Under the pieces are notes generated by a model. That model did not search any database. It was not told where the DNA came from and saw nothing but the letters and a program-made list of their open reading frames with translations. Of a DNA stretch of 9,165 nucleotides, positions 1 through 6,377 are shown one piece after another. The translations under genes and the position numbers were made by a program. The DNA is from DATDVH01 sp035290045 (lineage in GTDB: Bacteria > Patescibacteriota > Microgenomatia > UBA1406 > HO2-37-13b): contig DATDVH010000001.1 in the NCBI GenBank assembly GCA_035290045.1, forward strand, positions 1 through 9,165, in the 5' to 3' direction. Position 1 is the first letter of the stretch. Each line of letters opens with the position of its first letter.

Positions 1-2
1 AA

Positions 3-137
3 CAATGTATGGCGTTTAACACCAAATACAATCAACGCAGATTTCATCAGGCGTTAGGGTATAAAACACCTGCTGAATATGTTATATTACAAGTTGAAAA
101 ACAAACTCATCAACTGTATCGTATGTATAGGTCCTGA
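3..137 (+). CDS. IS481/IS3-type transposase, C-terminal fragment (runs in from the left edge)
   Basis: The frame is open from the left edge and ends at TGA 135-137, giving about 44 residues. They include YNQRRFHQALGYKTPAEYV, the typical end of the DDE integrase-core (rve) transposases of the IS3 and IS481 families, where a YN..R.H.ALGY.TP.E stretch follows the catalytic Glu. The catalytic residues themselves lie outside the window, so I cannot tell whether the gene is complete. The next 40 bases hold a promoter and an inverted repeat that could include the right end of the insertion sequence; without the left end this cannot be shown. Family assignment is firm, subfamily is not. Confidence 0.8.
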   Translation, partial: QCMAFNTKYNQRRFHQALGYKTPAEYVILQVEKQTHQLYRMYRS

Positions 138-145
138 ACAAAATA

Positions 146-174
146 TTGACATATAATAAACAGTGTACTAAACT
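146..174 (+). promoter_or_regulatory. Promoter for the nuclease gene and probably tRNA-Tyr
   Basis: A perfect -35 box TTGACA (146-151) is followed after 17 bases by TAAACT (169-174, four of six matches to TATAAT). Transcription would then start about 6-7 bases downstream, at or next to the ATG at 181, so the mRNA would be leaderless or nearly so. I see no comparable promoter just before the tRNA at 554, so this one probably serves both genes. The -35 is strong; the exact -10 is inferred. Confidence 0.6.
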
Positions 175-178
175 GTTT
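158..178. repeat. Inverted repeat over the -10 region (possible operator or IS end)
   Basis: AAACAGT (158-164) and ACTGTTT (172-178) are perfect 7-base inverted arms around a 7-base centre. They cover the -10 box and end just before the ATG at 181. This could be a repressor site, or part of the terminal repeat of the insertion sequence whose transposase ends at 137. A bound protein here would block the promoter. Function is inferred from position only. Confidence 0.4.
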
Positions 179-180
179 TT

Positions 181-552
181 ATGAACAGTAAGCAAAAGGG
201 TTCTTTAGCTGTTGCACAATGTATTGCTAAGTTATATTTAATGGGTTATGAAGTTTTACTTCCTATTGGCGACAGAAATGCTTATGATTTAGTTTTTGAT
301 GATGGTAAGGAGTTATATAAAGTACAAGCTAAATATGCAGGATTAACATCAAGAGGAAAATGCGTGGCAGGATTGAGGATAACCGGTGGAAATCAAAGTT
401 ATAATTACGCAAAAAAATATAATAACGACGCGTTCGATTATCTATATATTTATACAGCTGATAATCGACATTATTTAATTCAATGGAAAAAAATTAAAGT
501 ACGTAATGAAATATCTGTAAATGATAAAAAATATAGAGAATATTTAATTTAA
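181..552 (+). CDS. PD-(D/E)xK endonuclease-like protein (group I intron endonuclease-like family)
   Basis: A small protein of 123 residues. It starts with NSKQKGSLAVAQCIAKLYLMGYEVLLP, a helix that selects for basic and hydrophobic residues, then GDRNAYDLVFDDG (about residues 30-42) and YKVQAKYA (46-53). Together these match the nuclease core: E or a substitute in the first helix, D at about 36, and the Q-x-K in place of (D/E)xK. This arrangement is known from PDDEXK_5 proteins, which include the cyanobacterial tRNA-intron homing enzyme I-Ssp6803I. The usual acidic residue of the xK motif is Gln here, as in several members, so activity is not certain. The end is Tyr- and Lys-rich (YLYIYTADNRHYLIQW). 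The ATG at 181 is chosen because it opens the frame and fits the promoter; there is no Shine-Dalgarno. The stop is one base before tRNA-Tyr. A role in mobility is inferred; a housekeeping DNA-repair role is possible. Confidence 0.75.
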   Translation: MNSKQKGSLAVAQCIAKLYLMGYEVLLPIGDRNAYDLVFDDGKELYKVQAKYAGLTSRGKCVAGLRITGGNQSYNYAKKYNNDAFDYLYIYTADNRHYLIQWKKIKVRNEISVNDKKYREYLI

Positions 553-553
553 A

Positions 554-637
554 CCAGAGGTACCAAAGTGGCCAAATGGAGCTGACTGTAAATCAGCTGG
601 CTTTAAGCCTACGGAGGTTCGAATCCTCCCCTCTGGA
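554..637 (+). tRNA. tRNA-Tyr (anticodon GTA)
   Basis: A complete class II tRNA can be folded. The acceptor stem is CCAGAGG (554-560) with CCTCTGG (630-636) and discriminator A637. The D stem is CCA/TGG (563-565, 577-579). The anticodon stem GCTGA/TCAGC (581-585, 593-597) carries loop CTGTAAA with GTA at 588-590. The long variable arm has stem GGCT/AGCC (599-602, 606-609). The T stem GGAGG/CCTCC (613-617, 625-629) carries loop TTCGAAT. A long variable arm with GTA is the bacterial tRNA-Tyr pattern. No intron is present and CCA is not encoded (the next bases are CTT), so a CCA-adding enzyme must finish it. It lies one base after the nuclease stop and faces copA, whose stop is at 660. Confidence 0.96.
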
Positions 638-659
638 CTTGAGATGCACGAGTATTTAC

Positions 660-3557
660 TTATTTTATGATTTTCCCACCTGAAGTCATACCAGAGCTTA
701 ATTTTGCAAATTCAAAGAACATCAATGAGAACAGTATGACCATGATCAAAGGTGCTATGATTGAAAGATAGTTTTTCTTGCCTGGCTTATATCCACGAAG
801 AAGGAGTGAATTGGTCACAACCGAGATAGATGAGAGAGCCATGGCAAGTCCAGCAAGCTCTGGTTTGAGTATGATCCCCAAGCCTGCAAATACTCTTGCC
901 GCAATAGGGATTCCCATTACATTATAAAGAAGAGCAAAGAACATATTTTGTCTGATTTTATTCATGGTAGTTTTGGAAAGATCAAGGGCGTGTGCCACAT
1001 CGCGTACATCATTTTTCATAATGACAATACCACCTGATTCAAGAGCTACGTCAGTACCTGATCCCATAGCAATACCCACATCTGCCTGAGCAAGTGCCGG
1101 TGCATCATTGATTCCATCTCCGACCATTGCTACTTTTTTACCTTCGTCTTGCAATTTTTTAATATTTTTTGCTTTGTCTTCAGGTAATACTTCAGCAAGA
1201 ACATGTGTGATACCTACTTGTGCGGCGATTGCCTGTGCTGTTCGTTTGTTATCTCCTGTTATCATATATACGTCTATGCCGCGTTTTTTCAGTTTTTCTA
1301 TGGCTTCTTTTGAAGTATCTTTCACCGTATCGGCGACGCCAATAAGACCTAATATCTCTGTTTTATTGGCGAGGATCATGACAGTTTTACCTTGTTCTTC
1401 AAGTCGGCTCATTTTACGGTTTATTTTTTCAACAGGAAGACCGATGACATCAGATACTAACTTACGATTTCCAAAATAATATTCTACCGCGTTGATAGTG
1501 CCGTACACTCCCTGTCCGGGAATGGCTTTAAACCCATTAACTACGTTCAAGTTAAGAGATATTTTTTCAGCTTCATTGCAGAGCGCCTCGGCTAATGGAT
1601 GTTCTGATTGTTTCTCAAGTGAAGCGGTAATTGATAAGATTGCATCCTCATCTAACTCTCTGAGACTTTCTACATCAGTTACGATAGGTTTACCATTAGT
1701 AAGCGTTCCTGTTTTGTCAAAAACAATAGCGTTTATTTGACAAGCTGTCTCCAACGGCTCTCCTCCCTTAATTAAAAGACCATATTCTGCACCTTTTCCA
1801 GTCCCTACCATAAGAGCAGTTGGTGTCGCCAACCCAAGAGCGCATGGGCAGGCTATGACAATCACCGCGGTAAAAGCCATAAGTGCAAACGAAAGAGTTG
1901 ATCCCAATATTAAGTACCAAATTATAAAAGTGACAATTGCAATCACTATAACTGTTGGAACAAACCATGAAGAAATCCTGTCAGCAAAAGCTTGTATAGG
2001 TGCTTTTGAACTTTGCGCTGTCTCAACTAATCTAATAATGTGAGCAAGAGTGCTTTCTGAACCGATTTTTGTTGCCGTAAACTCAAAACTGCCGTATTTA
2101 TTTATAGTCCCGCCAATCACTCCTGCTCCTTCATTTTTTTCAACAGGGATACTTTCGCCTGTGATCATGGACTCATCCACTGCCGATGAACCTTTTATAA
2201 TAATACCGTCAACCGGAATCTTTTCACCCGGTCTGACTATTATAGTATCGTTTTTTACGACTTCATCAATAGGGATATCTTTCACTTGACCATTTCTTAT
2301 CACTCGTGCAGTTTTTGCCTGAAGTCCCATCAATTTTTTTATCGCATCAGATGTCCTTCCTTTTGTTTTTGCCTCAAGCCACTTTCCCAAAATGACAAAC
2401 GTGATGAGAAAAGCGGCAGTTTCAAAATACAGTTCTGGTATTTTCTCTCCTCCAATCCCAATGAGAGAATTGGTATTGAAATAATACACACTATAATTGA
2501 TCAAACTGTAAAAATAAGCAACTGATGTACCAATCGCGATCAAACTATCCATATTAAATGTTTTCATTCGCACAGCTGACCACATACCCTTATAGAAACC
2601 TTTTCCAATAATAAATTGCACAGGAGTTGACAGTATGAGAGAAATAATTCCAACAAACGGAAGGAAAAATACTTTACCCGGAATCCATGAGAGTAAGTCA
2701 AAGAGCATGAAATACACCATTGGAATACTGAGAAATAAACTGACAATGAATCTATTAAATACATTTTTCATCTCCTGTTTTCTTTTCTTCGCTTCAAACT
2801 GAGTGTCTTTATCATCAATAATTGTTGCTGAATATCCGGCTTTTTTAATCGTCTCAATAAGCGTTTCTATGGTAACTATAGATTCATCGTATGTGATCAA
2901 TGCTTTTTCCGCAGAAAAATTAACATGAGTTTCTTTCACACCAGATACTTTATTGAGCGACTTTTCAATGATAAGAGCGCAAGAAGTACAATGCATTCCT
3001 GAAAGAGAGACATTCACTCTCTTTACACTAGTATCTGCTTTTATTTTTGAAGGATTTTTTTCCGAAGAGGTGATTTGTTTTACGTCAGAATTAGTTTTAT
3101 GAGAATCATTCACTCCGTCTAAAAGGTGAATAAAGTTTTGCGATGTTACAAATTTTTGTATATAATTTTCGGCTTCAATTTCTTTTCCTTTTGGGATGAT
3201 TATTTCAACTGATTTTTTATTATCTATTTTTCCTTGAAAAATCAATTTTCCTTCTTCATTTTCAACTACCTTGCCATCTGTGGTACTGTGCGATTGAAGC
3301 ACTAATCTCATTGGATCTTTTGACATGGCTTCTTTTTTGATAAGTTCAATGAGCCCTGTATACCCGGCTTTTTTAATTGCGCCAAGAATATCATCATGAG
3401 TTATTTTCTCTCCATCAAATGCAACCATTCCTTTTCCGGTCTTATGATCAATAGTGACATCAGTCATGCCCGGGAGGGATGATAATTCATCTTTAATCAA
3501 TATCTCACATGATTGACAGTGCATTCCTGTCACAGAAAAAGAAATATTTTTTTTCAT
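660..3557 (-). CDS. copA: Copper-exporting P1B-1-type ATPase with two HMA domains
   Basis: Pumps Cu(I) out of the cytoplasm using ATP. The 965 residues hold HMA1 (about 4-67, GMHCQSC with C14/C17), an unrecognised 75-100 residue stretch (about 78-177), then HMA2 (about 178-246, GMHCTSC with C190/C193). The pump core follows: actuator TGES (466-469), CPC in membrane helix 6 (C570-P-C572), phosphorylation site DKTGT (D614), nucleotide-binding HP (H653-P654), TGD (767-769) and GDGINDAP (813-820). Y878-N879 in helix 7 and M906-xx-SS910 in helix 8 are the Cu(I) signature that sets P1B-1 apart from Zn/Cd pumps. A further hydrophobic segment at about 931-950 makes nine predicted helices rather than eight. 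The ATG at 3557 starts just before HMA1; no Shine-Dalgarno is visible. Last gene of the copper cluster, 108 bases after copZ. Family and ion specificity are well supported. Confidence 0.97.
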   Translation of the reverse strand: MKKNISFSVTGMHCQSCEILIKDELSSLPGMTDVTIDHKTGKGMVAFDGEKITHDDILGAIKKAGYTGLIELIKKEAMSKDPMRLVLQSHSTTDGKVVENEEGKLIFQGKIDNKKSVEIIIPKGKEIEAENYIQKFVTSQNFIHLLDGVNDSHKTNSDVKQITSSEKNPSKIKADTSVKRVNVSLSGMHCTSCALIIEKSLNKVSGVKETHVNFSAEKALITYDESIVTIETLIETIKKAGYSATIIDDKDTQFEAKKRKQEMKNVFNRFIVSLFLSIPMVYFMLFDLLSWIPGKVFFLPFVGIISLILSTPVQFIIGKGFYKGMWSAVRMKTFNMDSLIAIGTSVAYFYSLINYSVYYFNTNSLIGIGGEKIPELYFETAAFLITFVILGKWLEAKTKGRTSDAIKKLMGLQAKTARVIRNGQVKDIPIDEVVKNDTIIVRPGEKIPVDGIIIKGSSAVDESMITGESIPVEKNEGAGVIGGTINKYGSFEFTATKIGSESTLAHIIRLVETAQSSKAPIQAFADRISSWFVPTVIVIAIVTFIIWYLILGSTLSFALMAFTAVIVIACPCALGLATPTALMVGTGKGAEYGLLIKGGEPLETACQINAIVFDKTGTLTNGKPIVTDVESLRELDEDAILSITASLEKQSEHPLAEALCNEAEKISLNLNVVNGFKAIPGQGVYGTINAVEYYFGNRKLVSDVIGLPVEKINRKMSRLEEQGKTVMILANKTEILGLIGVADTVKDTSKEAIEKLKKRGIDVYMITGDNKRTAQAIAAQVGITHVLAEVLPEDKAKNIKKLQDEGKKVAMVGDGINDAPALAQADVGIAMGSGTDVALESGGIVIMKNDVRDVAHALDLSKTTMNKIRQNMFFALLYNVMGIPIAARVFAGLGIILKPELAGLAMALSSISVVTNSLLLRGYKPGKKNYLSIIAPLIMVILFSLMFFEFAKLSSGMTSGGKIIK

Positions 3558-3561
3558 ATAC

Positions 3562-3604
3562 CGCTTTCAGATGAAATTGCAACAACGTGCTTCATCTGTA
3601 AGCG
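3562..3604 (-). promoter_or_regulatory. Long hairpin in the copA leader
   Basis: CGCTTTCAGATGAA (3562-3575) pairs with TTCATCTGTAAGCG (3591-3604) over 14 bases with one mismatch, around a 15-base loop. In the copA transcript the stem ends four bases before the ATG at 3557, so it would hold the ribosome-loading region. No T-run follows on either strand, so it is not an ordinary terminator. Possible roles are control of copA translation or mRNA processing and stability between copZ and copA. The structure is read directly from sequence; the role is inferred. Confidence 0.6.
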
Positions 3605-3631
3605 ACATAACCCTTCGTACGTTCATTTTGC

Positions 3632-3651
3632 CCTGTCTGCCGACAGGCAGG
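3632..3651. repeat. REP-like short palindrome
   Basis: CCTGTCTG (3632-3639) and CAGGCAGG (3644-3651) form an eight-pair stem (one G-T pair) with loop CCGA. It is GC-rich in an AT-rich setting. From memory, similar CCTGCCTG-type hairpins are scattered between genes in many CPR genomes; copy number in this genome cannot be seen here. It could protect the upstream copZ mRNA end or lower the amount of copA message. No T-run follows, so it is not a standard terminator. Confidence 0.6.
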
Positions 3652-3660
3652 TTTGCAAAC
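3651..3660. repeat. Perfect 10-bp palindrome next to the REP-like hairpin
   Basis: GTTTGCAAAC is its own reverse complement and shares its first base with the end of the hairpin at 3632-3651. A second perfect 10-bp palindrome, GGGTATACCC (3673-3682), lies 12 bases further on inside the last codons of copZ. A dimeric protein could bind either, but palindromes of this size also arise by chance, so no function is claimed. Confidence 0.3.
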
Positions 3661-3665
3661 TTAAA

Positions 3666-3890
3666 CTACGATGGGTATACCCGATTCACTATTTTATAAT
3701 GAGTGTCTTGTAAAGCTTTTGTAACTTCTTGAGGATCAATGAGACGTAGAGCTATAATTGAGGTAAAACCATTTTGAGAAGAAACATGTACTTCTTGGAC
3801 ACCTTCAATAGTCTTTAATCTTGTGCTTACAACTTTTTCGCATGCTCCGCATGTCAATCCGGATAATTGTAGTTTAGTTGTCTGAAACAT
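3666..3890 (-). CDS. copZ: CopZ-like copper chaperone (single HMA domain)
   Basis: Carries Cu(I) in the cytoplasm and is expected to pass it to the HMA domains of CopA. At 74 residues it is one HMA fold and nothing else: beta strand TTKLQLSG, metal loop GLTCGACEKV with C14 and C17, helix VVSTRLKTIEGV, strand VQEVHVSS, and a second helix about 54-63. The motif is LTCGAC rather than the MHCxSC of its neighbours, so it is not a recent copy of them. The ATG at 3890 is 17 bases after the stop of the upstream membrane fusion gene, indicating co-transcription; no ribosome site is visible. The C-terminus is RVYPS. It could carry another soft metal, but the location points to copper. Confidence 0.88.
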   Translation of the reverse strand: MFQTTKLQLSGLTCGACEKVVSTRLKTIEGVQEVHVSSQNGFTSIIALRLIDPQEVTKALQDTHYKIVNRVYPS

Positions 3891-3907
3891 ATGGTTTAAA
3901 AATAAAT

Positions 3908-5296
3908 TTATAACTTGACTGGAGCACTATCTGATTCACTAATAACATTAAAAACTCCCGAGTACATTCCCATACTGCAACTAAATCGAATCTGCCCAAC
4001 TTCGTTCGGTGTGAATTCTATCACATTCTCGCCTTTTTGTAATCCTTGACGAATCCCAAGTCTTGATGAGACGATTGATGAGGCGCAGGTGAATGAATCA
4101 GTAGAATTGATGATCCATTTGACTGGAATGCCTTTTTTGATGGTAAAATTGTTTGGTGAGTAGCCAGAGGCACTCTGCGTCATTTTGACTATTTGTCTAC
4201 CATTTTCTATCAAAATGTTTGTGTTGTTGGATTGAGCGCGGACTATCTTATTAAAAACAGATAAAGCATTTATGTTAAACCCCGTGAGATTATATCCATT
4301 AGATATATTAAAAACCGATAGAACAATAACGATAATACCCGCAAATCTAAAAAATGTTTTGGCAAAAGCACCTTTGACGACTGAAGTCAGACCGCCAACC
4401 CCCAGTAGTCCGGGAATGGTCCCCAGAGCAAAAACCCCCATGGTGAGAGCGCCTGTCAATGGACTACCACTGGTGATAGCAAAAAGTTGCATTGCTTGAG
4501 TAAATCCACAGGGAAGGAAAAAAGTAAGTGCTCCCATAATCATTGAATTTTTATGACTGTATTCATTTTTCGCATGTTTTTGAATGCCAAAAATCCGAGC
4601 AATTCCTTTTGGTACTGTTATAGTGATTCCATTTAAGCGAGGAAATATATTGATCAATTGCAGTCCTAAAAGTAGCATAATACCGCCAACTACAATGATG
4701 ATAAAGCCTAATGTGCTTGGAGATAATTGAAAAAATGATCCGAGATATCCAATAATTCCTCCTAAGATGAAATATGAGATTACTCTGCCAAAATTAAAAT
4801 ATATATGAGGCTTAAACTTCTGTAATGCAGTCGCTGTCGGATGTTTTTCGGCAAAGCGAGCTGAGGCGCCGAGAATTAGCCCGCCCACCAATGCCATACA
4901 GGTTGATAGTCCGGCTGTGAGACCGACAAGAAGTACGACTGGTAAACGAGAGAAATTATTTGACGTTGAGGCGAGTGATTTAAATATCCCTAAATCATTC
5001 ACTATATAATAGACAAACATCAGGCTCACTCCATATACTGCAATTTCTATATAATCGTTCATGTTATGGGAAAACCATGTTTTTTTCTTGTCATAACCCA
5101 ATGAATATCCGGCGTTCAGGATCGCCTGTTTTACTTTTGCTTCGTCTATATAACGAGCACTACAAACGATTGCTTCTCCTTTTTTTTGATTCACCTCTAC
5201 TTTTTTAACTCCTCTTATTTTTGATAATTCATCTTCTACTACTATCTCGCACGAACGGCAGTGCATGCCTTTTATAGGAATTATTTTTTTATTCAT
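3908..5296 (-). CDS. HMA / DsbD-TauE-like membrane / cupredoxin fusion protein
   Basis: Probably a copper-handling membrane protein; the exact reaction is unknown. Using numbering from TTG 5308 (466 residues), it has an HMA domain (about 9-70, GMHCRSC, C17/C20), a helix (about 86-104), then a five-to-six-helix domain of the DsbD_2/sulfite exporter TauE-SafE type (about 120-335). The latter shows LTAGLSTCMALVGG (C137) and FFLPCGFTQAMQLFA (C267), the paired membrane cysteines of that family. A C-terminal cupredoxin-like domain (about 360-458) follows, with PNNFTIKKGIPVKW, C408 and FSCSMGMYSG (C444, M446, M448) as likely copper ligands. I take ATG 5296 as start because it places HMA at the N-terminus as in copA; TTG 5308 would add four residues. 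No Shine-Dalgarno. First of the three metal genes, 82 bases after the kinase stop. Similar fusions are known from CPR and other bacteria and are often named sulfite exporter or heavy metal transport proteins. Confidence 0.88.
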   Translation of the reverse strand: MNKKIIPIKGMHCRSCEIVVEDELSKIRGVKKVEVNQKKGEAIVCSARYIDEAKVKQAILNAGYSLGYDKKKTWFSHNMNDYIEIAVYGVSLMFVYYIVNDLGIFKSLASTSNNFSRLPVVLLVGLTAGLSTCMALVGGLILGASARFAEKHPTATALQKFKPHIYFNFGRVISYFILGGIIGYLGSFFQLSPSTLGFIIIVVGGIMLLLGLQLINIFPRLNGITITVPKGIARIFGIQKHAKNEYSHKNSMIMGALTFFLPCGFTQAMQLFAITSGSPLTGALTMGVFALGTIPGLLGVGGLTSVVKGAFAKTFFRFAGIIVIVLSVFNISNGYNLTGFNINALSVFNKIVRAQSNNTNILIENGRQIVKMTQSASGYSPNNFTIKKGIPVKWIINSTDSFTCASSIVSSRLGIRQGLQKGENVIEFTPNEVGQIRFSCSMGMYSGVFNVISESDSAPVKL

Positions 5297-5336
5297 ATTT
5301 CGTTTCAAATTAATAACAAGGAATAGAGTAGATTGA

Positions 5337-5352
5337 ATAATACTTCATTATA
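5337..5352 (-). promoter_or_regulatory. Candidate -10 boxes for the copper metal genes
   Basis: Two -10-like hexamers lie between the tandem repeat and the fusion-gene start on the - strand: TATAAT (5352-5347), one base past the repeat, and TATTAT (5342-5337), 11 bases past it. No TTGACA is at the right distance from either, as expected for an activator-dependent promoter. The 11-base spacing of the second matches the usual Pho-box arrangement and would give a leader of about 35 bases. Confidence 0.45.
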
Positions 5353-5353
5353 T

Positions 5354-5375
5354 ATGAAGATACTATGAAGATACT
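5354..5375 (-). promoter_or_regulatory. Tandem 11-bp direct repeat, candidate binding site of the response regulator
   Basis: On the coding (-) strand AGTATCTTCAT occurs twice in a row without a gap and without mismatch (5375-5365 and 5364-5354). A partial inverted third copy, ATGAAGTATT, follows at 5348-5339. OmpR/PhoB regulators bind as head-to-tail dimers to repeats spaced about 11 bases (as in the Pho box), and the only such regulator here is encoded just upstream. The site lies between the kinase gene and the three metal genes, where a copper-dependent promoter is expected. The repeat is seen directly; the binding protein is inferred. Confidence 0.6.
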
Positions 5376-5378
5376 ATT

Positions 5379-6377
5379 TTAAGTGAGCGGAAGAGTAATC
5401 GTGAAAGTTGAACCCATATTTAGCCCGCTTTTGACTTGTATCGTCCCGCCATGAATTTCAATAGTAGCTTTAGCGATAGCTAAACCTAATCCTGCCCCAA
5501 ATATTTTGTTTGATTTTGATCCGCGATAAAAACGGTCAAAAATATGATTTAATTCGGATTCTGCAATTCCTTGCCCATTGTCCTTAACAGTTATAATCGC
5601 ATTGCTTTGTTTTTTCAACAGCGCGATATGTATTTCACCATGATCGGCGCTATATTTTATAGCATTATCAATCACATTTAGAATAGCTCTTCCTAGTCTG
5701 CCTCTAAATCCTTTCATTACACTGTTTTGAGTGATTGAATACGTTATGTGATTGTGCTTTTTCAAAGCTAATTTTTGTCCTATCTCAATCAGTTCGTTCA
5801 TCATTTCATATAAATTAAAAGTTTCTTTTTGTGATTCATGGGGTGCTTCTGTCCAAGCCAAATCCAAGACATCTTTGAGAGTTTTGGCAAGTCTATCTAT
5901 CTCGCTTGTTGACTCTATGATTATTTGTTTATATTCTTCATTAGATCGTTCCTTCTGAAGCGTTACTTCAAAGCTACTTTTTAAGGTTGCGAGTGGGGTT
6001 TTCATCTCATGGGCAACATCGTCAATAAATTGGCGTTCCCTTTTGAATGCTTTATCAAGTCTATCAAGAAGCTCATTGAATGCTACTGCCAACTGGCTTA
6101 TCTCATCGCTTCCTTTTACATTGATAATTCTTTCATCAAGATTTTTACTGGAAATTAACTTTATGCGAGAGGAAAGAGATGTTAAAGATTTTGTAAAATT
6201 GTAGATAATGATAAAACCGATAATGGACAATGTGAAAAAAACGATTGCAAGAATAAAATTACTATAAGGAAGTTGATATATATGTATAGTAAGAACGATA
6301 AAAAATCCTAAGAATAAGAGGCTGAGGATATACCAGAAAAATAAACTATACCGAAGGCTATTTTTTATTCTTTTCAT
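5379..6377 (-). CDS. Two-component sensor histidine kinase (CusS-like)
   Basis: A membrane sensor that phosphorylates the response regulator encoded immediately upstream. The 332 residues contain helix TM1 (about 12-31), an external loop of only about 9 residues (HIYQLPYSN), TM2 (about 40-60), a HAMP linker (about 60-112), HisKA with the phospho-accepting His in VAHEMKTP (H123), and HATPase_c with N box (N234, N238), G1 DNGQGI (266-271), F box FDRF (280-283) and G2 GAGLGL (294-299). All catalytic motifs are intact, so it should be active. The tiny external loop is far shorter than that of CusS, so a metal-binding periplasmic domain is absent; sensing in or near the membrane is inferred. The ATG at 6377 overlaps the regulator's stop (ATGA), implying translational coupling. 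Copper as the signal is inferred from the neighbouring genes. Confidence 0.93.
   Translation of the reverse strand: MKRIKNSLRYSLFFWYILSLLFLGFFIVLTIHIYQLPYSNFILAIVFFTLSIIGFIIIYNFTKSLTSLSSRIKLISSKNLDERIINVKGSDEISQLAVAFNELLDRLDKAFKRERQFIDDVAHEMKTPLATLKSSFEVTLQKERSNEEYKQIIIESTSEIDRLAKTLKDVLDLAWTEAPHESQKETFNLYEMMNELIEIGQKLALKKHNHITYSITQNSVMKGFRGRLGRAILNVIDNAIKYSADHGEIHIALLKKQSNAIITVKDNGQGIAESELNHIFDRFYRGSKSNKIFGAGLGLAIAKATIEIHGGTIQVKSGLNMGSTFTITLPLT

Noticed and set aside
554..637. Intron in tRNA-Tyr, given the neighbouring intron-endonuclease-like gene
   Set aside because: The cloverleaf closes without extra bases; the long variable arm is normal for tRNA-Tyr.
638..659. Terminator between tRNA-Tyr and copA
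   Set aside because: Only 22 bases, with no hairpin visible; the genes converge without a clear termination signal.
1108..1740. Antisense open frames across copA
   Set aside because: They have no recognisable domain and mirror the codons of an unmistakable ATPase.
3562..3604. Intrinsic terminator between copZ and copA
   Set aside because: The stem is long but no T-run follows on either strand; on the copA strand it is followed by the start codon and an A-run.
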